The notes under the pieces: model-generated | Told to the model about the DNA's origin: nothing | Databases searched by the model: none | The model's input: the letters and a program-made list of their open reading frames with translations, nothing else | Shown: one piece after another, positions 1-8,417 of the stretch | How positions within the stretch are numbered: the stretch's first letter is position 1 | Layout of the letters: each line of letters opens with the position of its first letter | Assembly: GCF_011365745.1 (NCBI RefSeq) | Contig: NZ_JAAOBY010000005.1 | Coordinates: forward strand, 228,416 to 292,415 | DNA: 64,000 nucleotides | DNA from: Flavobacterium turcicum | GTDB taxonomy: Bacteria > Bacteroidota > Bacteroidia > Flavobacteriales > Flavobacteriaceae | Direction: 5' to 3' | Made by a program: the position numbers and the translations under genes

Positions 1-543
1 TGAATTTGATTTGAATGAATTGATTATTGGTTCCATTCGACCTACAAGTTTATCTTTGTAACCTATGTTTGTCCACGACATTATTTGATAAAGGTTTTTC
101 TCGTCTTCCAGAATTGCGTATCTGTAATAAACTCCTTTTCCATTTTCTAAATCCTTACCGCTCATTGAGAAAAAAATAGCATTACAAGAGTTAATTTTGG
201 TAACACCATAATCGGAGGTTTTGAAATCTGCTGTAATTTCATTGAAATGATTAGTTATCACTTTGTAATACCCAAACAAGCTCGGAGAAACTTTATGAAC
301 GCCCATTTTTATTCCATTTTGAAAACCTTCTTTTGTTTCTTCTAACACGATAAAATGCAAATCTTCTTCGGATTTTCGAAACTGAACTTTAGCTAATTCA
401 TTCATTTCATCAGTTCTTTCAAAATCTGAAGGAGCTTCTATTGAATAATTTTCTGTAAAAATTCTTTCATTTTTATTTTCGCTTTTATCACACGAGAAAA
501 TACAAATTAAAAATGTTAAAAAGATAATTTTTTTTAAGTGCAT
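1..543 (-). CDS. Putative lipoprotein, 3' end beyond the window
   Basis: An open frame of 181 codons runs from an ATG at 543 to the left edge without a stop, so the C-terminus is missing. The N-terminus is a lipoprotein signal: two lysines, a hydrophobic stretch and a lipobox ending at Cys18 (IFSC). The mature part begins with a charged DKSENKNE segment and continues as a soluble mixed alpha/beta sequence with no motif I recognise. It should be anchored to the inner or outer membrane. A family assignment would need the missing part. Confidence 0.75.
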   Translation of the reverse strand, partial: MHLKKIIFLTFLICIFSCDKSENKNERIFTENYSIEAPSDFERTDEMNELAKVQFRKSEEDLHFIVLEETKEGFQNGIKMGVHKVSPSLFGYYKVITNHFNEITADFKTSDYGVTKINSCNAIFFSMSGKDLENGKGVYYRYAILEDEKNLYQIMSWTNIGYKDKLVGRMEPIINSFKSNS

Positions 544-806
544 TTAGTATATATTTTTTTGTTTTTACCTGTTAAATTAGCAATTCTGTTCTGTACAAAT
601 AGCACACAACTTGTTTATATATCCTACTCTATTGCTCCAATCTCCCTATATTCGGTTTGATAATCGGCAGTTTGTATCAATTTTGTATGTCATTCAAATA
701 TATAATTTATTTCCGAAAAAGCTGATAAAAACGTACTTCTATAATAGTAATCTATTTTCTTATGAATTTTATGAAAAACCTTAAAAGTCTTTTTTAACGA
801 AAATCC

Positions 807-904
807 ATAGCCCTGATGGAAGCGGCATCTCCCGATTATAAAAACAAGGCTTTTTAGCCGTAGTTTTTATGATCGGGAATACAGCGGACAGCAGGAATAG
901 CTCC
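807..904 (+). repeat. Interspersed hairpin repeat, copy A
   Basis: Conserved outer segments (GATGGAAGCGGCATC on the left, ACAGCGGACAGC and AATAGCTCC on the right) enclose a long inverted repeat at 831-877. The stem pairs CCCGATTATAAAAAC with GTTTTTATGATCGGG (one mismatch), and a nested GGCT/AGCC stem closes the loop. Similar flanks with unrelated central stems occur at 12235-12304 (minus strand) and 32089-32170. No ORF overlaps it. It lies in the 540-bp gap before prfA, whose remainder (544-806, 905-1028) is AT-rich with nothing else recognisable. Confidence 0.75.
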
Positions 905-1028
905 TAAAAAAACCTTTGATTGTGTACTATTTTACTGTTGAAAGTTGCTACCGTAGGGCTGTTTGTATTGTTGATGGCTTTGTGCTGATAAAGATTTATG
1001 TAGATTAAGAAGACACCAAAAACGAGCC

Positions 1029-1059
1029 TTGCAAACTGAATACTTTTTTCGTAATTTTG
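1029..1059 (+). promoter_or_regulatory. prfA promoter
   Basis: TTG at 1029-1031 is followed after 20 nt by TAATTTTG at 1052-1059, matching the Bacteroidota -33/-7 consensus. GCACCC follows directly, the same discriminator seen at mnmA and at the three promoters near the right edge. The prfA ATG is about 25 nt downstream. Confidence 0.75.
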
Positions 1060-1083
1060 CACCCTAAATAAAGGACTAAGAAA

Positions 1084-2160
1084 ATGTTAGATAGACTGCA
1101 AATAGTAAAACAGCGTTTTGATGAGATTTCGGATTTGATTATTCAACCGGATGTAATCTCGGATCAAAAGCGTTATGTGCAATTGAATCAAGAGTATAAA
1201 AGTTTAAAGGCGTTGGCCGAAAAACGCGATGAATACGTTTTGTTAATGGCTAATATTGACGAAGCCAACGAAATTATAGCTGATAATAGTGATGCAGATA
1301 TGACCGAAATGGCCAAAATGCAACTAGAGGAAGCCAAAGAACGTTTGCCAGTGCTTGAAGAAGAGATCAAATTCATGTTGATCCCAAAAGATCCGGAAGA
1401 TGCTAAGAACGTGATGGTGGAGATTCGTGCCGGTACAGGTGGTGACGAGGCCAGTATTTTTGCAGGTGATTTGTTCCGTATGTACACTAAATACTGCGAA
1501 AACCATGGTTGGAGAACATCTGTAGTGGATATGAACGAAGGGACTTCGGGCGGATTTAAAGAGGTGATCTTTGAAGTTACAGGTGAGGATGTGTACGGTA
1601 CTTTGAAGTTTGAAGCGGGTGTACACCGTGTACAACGTGTTCCACAAACGGAAACGCAAGGTCGTGTACATACATCGGCAGCGACAGTGATGGTTTTGCC
1701 AGAAGCGGAGGAATTTGATGTGCATATTGATATGAACGATGTTCGTGTTGATTTCTTTTGTTCGTCAGGACCTGGAGGACAATCGGTAAACACGACCAAA
1801 TCGGCTGTACGTTTAACGCACATTCCTACTGGATTAGTGGCTCAGTGTCAGGATCAAAAATCACAACACAAGAATAAAGATAAAGCTTTTGGCGTATTGC
1901 GTTCTCGTTTATACGAGCAGGAATTAGCTAAAAAGCAAGCTGAAGATGCCTCTAAACGTACTTCGCAAGTAAGTTCGGGTGACCGTTCGGCTAAAATTAG
2001 AACGTATAACTATGCGCAAGGACGTGTTACAGATCACCGTGTGGGCTTAACACTTTATGATTTGGGTAATATCATGAATGGTGACATTCAAAAAATTGTT
2101 GACGAGTTGCAATTAGTAAACAATATGGAAAAATTAAAAGAAGCGAGCGAGGTTTTTTAA
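1084..2160 (+). CDS. prfA: Peptide chain release factor 1 (RF1)
   Basis: RF1 terminates translation at UAA and UAG by hydrolysing peptidyl-tRNA in the ribosome. The 358-aa length is normal for the family. The catalytic GGQ is at residues 231-233 in a GPGGQSVN context, and the stop-codon-reading P-x-T tripeptide appears as PQT in [15 protein letters not shown], which marks RF1 rather than RF2 (SPF). The C-terminal block [17 protein letters not shown] is typical of RF1. The ATG at 1084 follows a clear promoter. The gene is monocistronic and ends at a strong hairpin. Confidence 0.97.
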   Translation: MLDRLQIVKQRFDEISDLIIQPDVISDQKRYVQLNQEYKSLKALAEKRDEYVLLMANIDEANEIIADNSDADMTEMAKMQLEEAKERLPVLEEEIKFMLIPKDPEDAKNVMVEIRAGTGGDEASIFAGDLFRMYTKYCENHGWRTSVVDMNEGTSGGFKEVIFEVTGEDVYGTLKFEAGVHRVQRVPQTETQGRVHTSAATVMVLPEAEEFDVHIDMNDVRVDFFCSSGPGGQSVNTTKSAVRLTHIPTGLVAQCQDQKSQHKNKDKAFGVLRSRLYEQELAKKQAEDASKRTSQVSSGDRSAKIRTYNYAQGRVTDHRVGLTLYDLGNIMNGDIQKIVDELQLVNNMEKLKEASEVF

Positions 2161-2183
2161 ATTTCGATTTCTTTTTCAAAATT

Positions 2184-2219
2184 AAAAAATACCGTGCCTT
2201 TGGGACACGGTATTTTTTT
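2184..2219. terminator. Bidirectional terminator between prfA and the convergent lipoprotein gene
   Basis: The stem ATACCGTG/CACGGTAT with flanking A and T runs sits between two convergent genes and can end transcription in both directions. Confidence 0.85.
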
Positions 2220-2240
2220 GAATTAATAATACTTTTTTTA

Positions 2241-2582
2241 TTATTCAGCTAAGAAACTAGTATCTGACTCAATGGTAAGACCAAATAGTGCTTGCTTAAA
2301 GGATCTATATTTTTTACTAGCCGAATCCATTTTGGTGCCTAAGTTTTTTGAATCTTCTAAATTGTCCATTTTAAAATTGAGTTCGGTAGTCTTTTTTTCA
2401 AAAGCCGTTTCAATTTTATTCCAATTTGCTTTAGCGTCTGCTTTATTTCTAGAAGTAACTGAATCTACGAATCGCACGTAATCATTAGTTACGATTTCTA
2501 CTTTTTTTTCGGCTTCACTTTGGCAAGATAGCAAGCAGATATTCAGTAAGAGGATTAGTAGAAGTATTGAGGCATTTTTCAT
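2241..2582 (-). CDS. Small putative lipoprotein
   Basis: The 113-aa protein has a lipoprotein signal with lipobox LLSC near residue 20. The mature part is mostly charged and predicted helical (KKVEIVTNDYVRFVDS, then alternating K/E/N segments), suggesting a short coiled-coil or helical-bundle lipoprotein. It lies 239 bp downstream of the YtxH gene on the same strand, so it may be transcribed separately. Short Flavobacterium lipoproteins of this form are common, but I cannot assign a function. Confidence 0.7.
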   Translation of the reverse strand: MKNASILLLILLLNICLLSCQSEAEKKVEIVTNDYVRFVDSVTSRNKADAKANWNKIETAFEKKTTELNFKMDNLEDSKNLGTKMDSASKKYRSFKQALFGLTIESDTSFLAE

Positions 2583-2821
2583 TTTTCATTTATTTTTAGA
2601 GATTATCAGCATTACTTGTACTGATTTTTCTTGGGTCTCATGATTCCCATTTATTTTATTTAAAGTGGAATCATAAAATCTTTTTCGGTAATTGGAACAA
2701 TTTTTATAATCTATGAGTTTTTTTGGTGTAATAGTTTGAAATAGTTGGTGAGATTTAAAAATTAGTAAAACAGCAAAATTCACACTACTTGTGATAGTGT
2801 GAATCGTACTGAATTGATCTT

Positions 2822-3115
2822 TTATTTTTGTTTGTTGATGTCTGCAAGATGATTAAAATTTTGAACTTCATCTTTGATGATTTCTGTCGTGTGCCCTAAA
2901 AATTCTTGTGATTCTCTTTTTAGATCTTGCACAGTTTGTGAAATTTTATCTGACAATTTCCCAGTTGTTTCAACAACTTTATCTTTCAAATCGGTGCTTT
3001 TATCAGCGATTTTTTTTCTAGTTTCACTTCCTTTTGCTGGAGCGAATAAAATTCCTAAAACAGTTCCTACTGCTAGTCCACCTAATATTCCTACTGCTAA
3101 ATTGCTATTTTTCAT
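2822..3115 (-). CDS. YtxH domain-containing protein
   Basis: The 97-aa protein starts with a glycine-rich hydrophobic segment (AVGILGGLAVGTVLGILFAP, residues 7-26) followed by APAKGSETRKKI, the YtxH signature, and a long amphipathic helix with regular K/D/T spacing. Family members are small membrane-anchored proteins often linked to general stress responses. It ends a leftward group with the 47-aa membrane protein (20 nt upstream) and the porin-like gene. The role here is inferred from family and context only. Confidence 0.85.
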   Translation of the reverse strand: MKNSNLAVGILGGLAVGTVLGILFAPAKGSETRKKIADKSTDLKDKVVETTGKLSDKISQTVQDLKRESQEFLGHTTEIIKDEVQNFNHLADINKQK

Positions 3116-3134
3116 GTTTTCTAGTTTTAATTGA

Positions 3135-3278
3135 TTATCCTTTGATTACTCTTAGTAAAATAGCGATTAGTGCTATTACTAATAAAATGTGAATGATTCC
3201 TCCTGCGCTGTAAACGAAGAATCCTAATGCCCATAGTATTACCAATACTACTGCTGCTGCGTATAATAAGTTTTGCAT
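3135..3278 (-). CDS. lmo0937-type small membrane protein
   Basis: This short frame encodes 47 residues, beginning MQNLLYAAAVVLVILWALGF. It has two hydrophobic segments (about 4-23 and 28-42) separated by a glycine-containing turn (YSAGGIIH) and a basic end (RVIKG). This pattern of a tryptophan-containing first helix, a GGxIHxLLVIA second helix and a short basic tail matches the lmo0937/DUF5670 family. It sits between the porin-like gene (24 nt upstream) and the YtxH gene (19 nt downstream), all leftward, so the three are probably cotranscribed. The function is unknown; relatives are often stress-induced. Confidence 0.8.
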   Translation of the reverse strand: MQNLLYAAAVVLVILWALGFFVYSAGGIIHILLVIALIAILLRVIKG

Positions 3279-3302
3279 AACTGTATGTTTTTAAATTTTT
3301 TT

Positions 3303-3938
3303 TTAAAATTTTATTGCCGCGTAAATGCTCAATACGCTATTTTTTGAATCGGGAAAGGTGTAGGTTCCTCCAGCAAAATTACGCTCTTTACCTACGGTAG
3401 TTAATCCGTAATTGTATCGTGCTCCAATTCCGAATTTGTCAAAATCGAAACCAACACCTGCAGCAACTCCTATATCTACAGTATTTAAATCATCTTTGTC
3501 AATTGATTCCTCAAAATTGATGTTTCCATCTTGACCTTCATTTGTTATTTTAGAATCAATTAGGAAAGCTGCGTAAGGACCAAAATGCACGTTGAAATTT
3601 TTGGTTAAATTGGCTTTAACTAAAACTGGTACTTCTACATAGTTCAATCTAAACTTAGCTGTTCCTTGTGCAAATAAATTATCGTATCGTAATTCTGCTC
3701 CTTTTGTGGTGTAGTTTAATTCAGGTTGAATCGCTAAACTTGATGATATTGGTAATGTTGCAAAAAGACCAACATTGAATCCGCTCAATAGGTTTTGATC
3801 ATCTACATCTTCCGTGTAAAGGTTAGACATGTTGTAACCTCCTTTTATACCTATAGAAGGGCTGTTTTCTTGTGCTTGTATTTGCGATACTCCTGCAAGA
3901 ACTAGAACAAGCGCTAAAATGTTTTTTAAGTTTTTCAT
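3303..3938 (-). CDS. Outer membrane beta-barrel (porin-family) protein
   Basis: The 211-aa protein has a cleavable signal peptide (MKNLKNILALVLVLAGVSQIQAQ). Alternating beta strands follow, starting with the SIGIKGGYNMSNLY block common to outer-membrane beta-barrel proteins of Bacteroidota (OMP_b-brl type). The strand pattern (VGVAAGVGFDFDKFGIGARY) and the terminal aromatic in SIYAAIKF fit an 8-10-stranded barrel that ends in Phe, as BAM substrates do. It is the first gene of a leftward group with lmo0937-type and YtxH proteins. The ligand or role is unknown. Confidence 0.85.
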   Translation of the reverse strand: MKNLKNILALVLVLAGVSQIQAQENSPSIGIKGGYNMSNLYTEDVDDQNLLSGFNVGLFATLPISSSLAIQPELNYTTKGAELRYDNLFAQGTAKFRLNYVEVPVLVKANLTKNFNVHFGPYAAFLIDSKITNEGQDGNINFEESIDKDDLNTVDIGVAAGVGFDFDKFGIGARYNYGLTTVGKERNFAGGTYTFPDSKNSVLSIYAAIKF

Positions 3939-4245
3939 ATCGTTTGTTATTTGTAGTGTTAATTTCTTTTTACAAAGATGCGATCACTTCACAAATTGCG
4001 TGTTACATCAATTTATTGATTTGTTATAGAATTTACAGATGTACTTGATGGGATTAATATAAACGATCTTATTAAACACTCATTTAAGAGTTTTTTGTGA
4101 CGGATAATTCGTTTATAAGTGGTTCAATATTAATGTTTTATTGTTGTTTTTTTGATTTCACTCCAACTAGAATTTTTTCATGAAAGGTGTTACATAATAT
4201 AACTATTTGCAACAGTATTAATTTTTGAAAATGTCAAGTAAGGCC
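3939..4245. other. AT-rich intergenic region
   Basis: This is the upstream region of the porin-like gene. On the minus strand a CATCTTTG about 40 nt before its ATG could be a weak -7 element. I see no ORF or RNA gene in it. Confidence 0.4.
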
Positions 4246-4289
4246 ATAAAAAAAACAGCAGCTAGACTTAAAAAGTCGAACTGCTGTTA
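4246..4289 (-). terminator. Terminator of the histidine kinase operon
   Basis: The hairpin pairs AACAGCAG with CTGCTGTT around an inner GACTT/AGTC stem, and on the minus strand it is followed by a run of eight T. It lies about 25 nt after the histidine kinase stop codon. Confidence 0.85.
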
Positions 4290-4313
4290 TGATTGTACAT
4301 TGTAAATTTTGAT

Positions 4314-6101
4314 TTACACTGCGGGTAAAAATAGGGTAAAAGTAGCTCCCACACCTAACTCTCCTTTTGCAAAAAGATAACCTTTGTGATTTTCGGCAAT
4401 TTTTTTACAAATAGCTAGCCCAATGCCAGTGCCATCGTATTCGTTTTTGTTGTGTAAGCGGTTGAAAAGGATGAATATCTTTTTGGCATACTCTTGCTCA
4501 AACCCAATACCATTATCAATAAATTTTATTTTATGGTAATTAACTAATGTATTGTGAGGTAACAATTCCTCGTCCAAAGCACTGACTAGCTTAGATTTAA
4601 TTGTGATTGTAGGCGCCACATCAGTTTTACTGTATTTCAAGGAATTATTGATCAAGTTGGTGAATAATTGTTGAATTTGAAAAGGAATAACGTGTAAACT
4701 AGGAAGTGTTTCGCTTTCAATTATTCCTTTTTTCTCTTCAATTACTTGCGCTAATTCTTGTTTTACATGATCTAATAAGTCATTTAAATTGGCTTCTTCA
4801 AAGATTTTTTCAGCTTTGTTGGTACGTGAAAATTGCAATAAATCTTCAATTAATAAGCGCATTCGTTTTGCTGATGCTTGAATGCTAGTTACATATTGTT
4901 GACCTGATTTCGACAAATTTTCGTAGTCCTTACTTATCAGTCGGGATAAGAAAGTTTCTATTTTGCGCAGTGGCTCTTGTAAATCGTGACTTGCTATATA
5001 ATTAAAAGCAGTTAATTCTTTATTGTTGTTTTCAAGTTCTCTGTTTCTTTCTTCAATAAAATTTTGTGCGTATACTTGTTCCGTAACATCGCTAGTAGTA
5101 CCAATATGGGTGCGCTCCCCGGATGCTACAGTAACTACACGTCCGGATGCTCTAAAATATCGAATTTCTCCATCCTTACGAATGACGCGATAGGTAAAGG
5201 GACTTAAATTAGTTTTTTCTTGAACGCTTTTAGAATTTTCAATTACATATTGTAAATCTTCTGGGTGAACAAATTTATAAAATTCCTCGGAGCTAGCTTC
5301 AAAAGATTGTGGTGCACAACCCAAAAGGCGGTATTCATTATCAGAAAAAGCAAATTTACCGCTATCAATGTTATATTGCCAGCTACCAAATCCGCCCACA
5401 ATTTCAGCTAAATTGCTGGCTTCATTGGCTACGGTCAAAGTATTAATGGTGTTTTTAAGTAATACTAAGTCACGATTCATTTTAACAAAAGCAATGGTGA
5501 TCAAAACTAAGGTAACAAGTAATGTAAGATATATTAACAATGGCGTATAACTCATTGTTGAATCATAATCCTGTTGTCTATTGGTTAAAAGGATTTTCTG
5601 AGTAGTAATCATTTCGTCTATTTTTTTACGAATAGAGTCCATGGCTTGTCTACCTATGGTTAAGTTGTAACTTAAATCTGCTTCTTTGTAGTTTTTTTGC
5701 TGGGTAATATAAATGTTTTTCGAAAGGTAATTTTGTTTTTTATTGATGTAAAAAAGAAGTTTCTTTAAATTGGCTTGTTGCGTTCGACTGTTTTTGGTGA
5801 GTTTTGATAATTCGTTGAATGAATTTTTAATCAGTTCTTTCGAATTATTGTAAGGTGTTAAAAATGCGGTGTCTTTAGATAATAAATATCCTCGTTGCCC
5901 AGTTTCGGCATCTTTCATGTATGACATTAAACGTTCTAATTCAGTATTCACCGCATGACTATTAGTAACAAAGTGGGATGATTTTTTTAAAACAGTGATG
6001 TGCTTAAAAGTAATACCACCAATAAAAAAAATTACTGCTACTGAAACAATAAAAATTATTTTTAAAAATAGGGGTGATTTATGAATTTGAATGTATTTCA
6101 T
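4314..6101 (-). CDS. Membrane sensor histidine kinase (CHASE3-PAS-HisKA-HATPase)
   Basis: The 595-aa protein has two membrane helices (about 12-31 and 187-206) flanking an extracytoplasmic CHASE3-like domain with the block DAETGQRGYLLS near residue 65. A PAS domain with PAC follows (about 228-345; FxYRVIRKDGEIRYF), then a HisKA dimerisation domain with phospho-acceptor His372 in ASHDLQEPL. The ATPase domain has an N box near 483-493, G1 DNGIGF at 529 and G2 GTGIGL at 557. All catalytic boxes are intact. It is the last gene of an operon, 1 nt after a single-domain response regulator that is its likely phosphorylation partner. The signal is unknown. Confidence 0.93.
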   Translation of the reverse strand: MKYIQIHKSPLFLKIIFIVSVAVIFFIGGITFKHITVLKKSSHFVTNSHAVNTELERLMSYMKDAETGQRGYLLSKDTAFLTPYNNSKELIKNSFNELSKLTKNSRTQQANLKKLLFYINKKQNYLSKNIYITQQKNYKEADLSYNLTIGRQAMDSIRKKIDEMITTQKILLTNRQQDYDSTMSYTPLLIYLTLLVTLVLITIAFVKMNRDLVLLKNTINTLTVANEASNLAEIVGGFGSWQYNIDSGKFAFSDNEYRLLGCAPQSFEASSEEFYKFVHPEDLQYVIENSKSVQEKTNLSPFTYRVIRKDGEIRYFRASGRVVTVASGERTHIGTTSDVTEQVYAQNFIEERNRELENNNKELTAFNYIASHDLQEPLRKIETFLSRLISKDYENLSKSGQQYVTSIQASAKRMRLLIEDLLQFSRTNKAEKIFEEANLNDLLDHVKQELAQVIEEKKGIIESETLPSLHVIPFQIQQLFTNLINNSLKYSKTDVAPTITIKSKLVSALDEELLPHNTLVNYHKIKFIDNGIGFEQEYAKKIFILFNRLHNKNEYDGTGIGLAICKKIAENHKGYLFAKGELGVGATFTLFLPAV

Positions 6102-6102
6102 T

Positions 6103-6549
6103 TTATAGACGCATTAAAAAATTGTCCTTGTTTAATCCTGAAGTGTGGTATTGCCAATTTATTGTTACTACTTCGGATAGAATTTTTTTAAGATCTTCAA
6201 AGTCGCTCGGTTTTTTGATATAGATATTGGCTCCATTTACAAAAGTCTCTTCGATATGCTCTTCGGATGATGAGGTAGAGTAAATTGCAATTGCGATATC
6301 ACTTAGTTTTTCGTTCTGCTTGATCTCAAGTAAACATTCTACGCCGTTTTTCTTGGGCATATTCAAATCTAAAAACAACACATTTGGCAAAATAGAATCT
6401 CCGTGATTCAAGTAGTCCATTAGCTCCACACCGTCGTTAAATGTCATTACATTGGTTTTCATTTTGAGTTCTTCGAATGCGTCAGTAAAAAACAATCTGT
6501 CGTCTTCGTCATCATCAGCAAGGCATATATTTATAAAGTCAGTATTCAT
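6103..6549 (-). CDS. Single-domain response regulator (CheY-like)
   Basis: The 148-aa protein is a receiver domain only. The acidic pocket DDDEDD is at residues 12-17, the phospho-acceptor is Asp61 in LFLDLNMP, and the conserved lysine is in IKKPSDF near residue 113. There is no DNA-binding output domain, so it must act through protein contacts or as a phosphate shuttle. It lies 11 nt after the AraC-type gene and 1 nt before the histidine kinase. Such Bacteroidota receivers are often paired with a PAS-type kinase. Confidence 0.93.
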   Translation of the reverse strand: MNTDFINICLADDDEDDRLFFTDAFEELKMKTNVMTFNDGVELMDYLNHGDSILPNVLFLDLNMPKKNGVECLLEIKQNEKLSDIAIAIYSTSSSEEHIEETFVNGANIYIKKPSDFEDLKKILSEVVTINWQYHTSGLNKDNFLMRL

Positions 6550-6560
6550 CGTTGTTTTGT

Positions 6561-7124
6561 TTAAATTGAGTTTTTCGTACTTAAAGCTCTACGTTTTTGA
6601 ATAATTTTTTGAAAGGCAGAGGGTGTCATGCCCGTTGTGTGTTTGAATTGCGTACTAAGGTGAGCCACACTTGAATAATTCAGTTGAATCGAAATTTCAG
6701 TTAAATTCATAGGAGTATTAATCATCAGCTGTTTGGCCAATTCAATTTTTTGGATGATAATAAAGTTTTCAATAGAAGTATACGTAACCTCCGAAAAAAC
6801 ATTTGATAAATAGGCATAGCTCAAATTTAGTTTATCAGCTATGTAAACCGAACTTTTTACTTGCAATGGTTTTTCGCTGTGCACCATCTCAATAATGGCA
6901 TCTTTAATCTTTTGAACCAAAACGCTTTTTTGATTTTCTACAATATCAATACCGTATTCTCTAAAAACGCTAGTGAGTTCGTCCATTTTAGCGGTAGGTA
7001 CTTTTTCTAAAAAATTAAATTCTCCGAATCCGATAATATTAAATTTATAACCCAGCTCAGTCAGTCTATCTTGAACAATTTTTTTTGTCAATTGTACATA
7101 ATCGAATTTTAAATATACTTTCAT
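6561..7124 (-). CDS. AraC-family regulator with short N-terminal domain
   Basis: The 187-aa protein ends in a two-HTH AraC DNA-binding domain (about 95-180) with IADKLNLSYAYLSNVFSEV and ISIQLNYSSVAHLSTQFK, followed by TGMTPSAF. The first ~70 residues (MKVYLKFDYVQ..., then GFGEFNFLE) resemble the small ferredoxin-like N-terminal domain found in a group of Bacteroidota AraC proteins, but the CxxC metal-binding pair often seen there is absent. It is the first gene of the operon with the response regulator and kinase. It may provide the output that the receiver lacks; that link is inference. Confidence 0.88.
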   Translation of the reverse strand: MKVYLKFDYVQLTKKIVQDRLTELGYKFNIIGFGEFNFLEKVPTAKMDELTSVFREYGIDIVENQKSVLVQKIKDAIIEMVHSEKPLQVKSSVYIADKLNLSYAYLSNVFSEVTYTSIENFIIIQKIELAKQLMINTPMNLTEISIQLNYSSVAHLSTQFKHTTGMTPSAFQKIIQKRRALSTKNSI

Positions 7125-7145
7125 AAAAATTGTTGTTTAATGTAG

Positions 7146-7174
7146 TAAAGATATGAAAACTGTTCTTTTAACAA
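7146..7174 (-). promoter_or_regulatory. Promoter of the AraC/response regulator/kinase operon
   Basis: On the minus strand TTG (7174-7172) is followed after 18 nt by TATCTTTA (7153-7146), close to the Bacteroidota consensus, about 20 nt before the AraC-type ATG. The rest of the gap to pyrF (7175-7490) is AT-rich with no ORF or structure I can support. Confidence 0.6.
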
Positions 7175-7506
7175 TAATGTTGTTCGACACAAAAAAAAGT
7201 TCTTAGTATGTACACATTGAGAGAGGGTTCGTAATAACAACTAATTTAGTTGCAATATTGTATTTTGTTTTTGATTATGAGATGATTAGAGGTGTGTTTT
7301 TTTAGGACATGTTTGATTTACTTATTTTCCTAAAGAATAAACAATAGTTAATTTTATTATTTTTTTTGTAATGTTAATACTATTTTTTATCTGATTCACT
7401 TCATTAGATTGTAACTCCTTGAATTATTTTATTCTTTCCGGAAAATGTTTTTTGACTAGCTTTGTTTTTTATCACCCTACACTAGCAAATTTTGCTCCTT
7501 TGTTTG

Positions 7507-7530
7507 TAGTTTTGCAGCACAACTACAACA
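7507..7530 (+). promoter_or_regulatory. pyrF -7 element and CA-rich leader
   Basis: TAGTTTTG at 7507-7514 is a good -7 element; a spaced TTG -33 is not obvious. The short leader contains CACAACTACAACA (7518-7530), which is repeated exactly in the pyrG leader at 52351-52363. The element lies inside an in-frame upstream extension of pyrF, which supports the start at 7533. Confidence 0.6.
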
Positions 7531-7532
7531 AC

Positions 7533-8375
7533 ATGACTACACAACAATTATTTGAACAAATTCAACTCAAAAAATCCTTTCTTTGCGTTGGTTTAGATGT
7601 CGATTTGACTAAAATTCCGCAACATATATTAGCACTTGAAGATCCTATTTTTGAGTTTAACAAAGCTATTATTGATGCAACCCACGATTTGGCAGTATCC
7701 TACAAGCCAAACACGGCTTTTTACGAAGCTTACGGAATCAAGGGTTGGATTTCACTTCAAAAAACAATCAATTACATCAACGAGAATTATCCGGATCTAT
7801 TTACCATTGCTGATGCTAAACGGGGCGATATTGGAAATACCTCTTCTATGTATGCCAAGGCATTTTTTGAAGATTTAAATTTTGATAGTGTTACCGTGGC
7901 TCCTTATATGGGTAAAGACTCTGTCGAGCCTTTTTTGGCTTTTGAAAACAAGCATACTATACTTTTGGCCTTGACTTCAAATACGGGTGCATTTGATTTT
8001 CAAACTTTGAAATCTAAATCTGAAAAACTTCCTGAAGCAGAATTGTACCAACAAGTTCTAGAAATTTCTAAGAATTGGACCAACAGCAAAAATCTAATGT
8101 ATGTGGTGGGTGCTACAAAGGCCACTTATTTTTCAGAAATTCGAAAAATTGTTCCTGATAGTTTTTTATTGGTTCCAGGAGTAGGTGCGCAAGGAGGCAA
8201 CCTAGCTGAAGTGTGCGCACACGGAATGAATGATCAAGTAGGATTGCTAATAAATTCTTCTCGAGCGATTATTTATGCATCTAACGAACTTGATTTTGCA
8301 GACAAAGCACGTGCAGAAGCGCTTAAAATGCAGAAAGAAATGCAAGTGATTTTAGAAGCTAAATTTTCGAACTAA
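7533..8375 (+). CDS. pyrF: Orotidine 5'-phosphate decarboxylase
   Basis: PyrF converts OMP to UMP, the last step of de novo pyrimidine synthesis. The catalytic block DAKRGDI is at residues 94-100, and the phosphate-binding end is present as [11 protein letters not shown] and SSRAIIYAS. At 280 aa it belongs to the longer type-2 group (about 270-280 aa). The frame stays open to a possible start at 7419, but that extension crosses the promoter and lacks family similarity, so I take the ATG at 7533 ([11 protein letters not shown]). The BtuF-like gene follows after 42 nt on the same strand. Confidence 0.96.
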   Translation: MTTQQLFEQIQLKKSFLCVGLDVDLTKIPQHILALEDPIFEFNKAIIDATHDLAVSYKPNTAFYEAYGIKGWISLQKTINYINENYPDLFTIADAKRGDIGNTSSMYAKAFFEDLNFDSVTVAPYMGKDSVEPFLAFENKHTILLALTSNTGAFDFQTLKSKSEKLPEAELYQQVLEISKNWTNSKNLMYVVGATKATYFSEIRKIVPDSFLLVPGVGAQGGNLAEVCAHGMNDQVGLLINSSRAIIYASNELDFADKARAEALKMQKEMQVILEAKFSN

Positions 8376-8417
8376 GCAGTAATTGCACTTTTAATTTTTT
8401 TATTTTCTTGATTTTTA

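Noticed and set aside
1188..1823. Long minus-strand frame opposite prfA
   Set aside because: It is a shadow of prfA, cysteine- and serine-rich, without family similarity.
2586..2783. A 65-aa minus-strand frame between the lipoprotein and YtxH genes
   Set aside because: It has no promoter, signal or family similarity, and its composition is that of AT-rich noncoding DNA.
8376..8417. Cobalamin riboswitch before the BtuF-like gene
   Set aside because: The gap is only 42 nt, and none was seen before icmF either (12126-12406).
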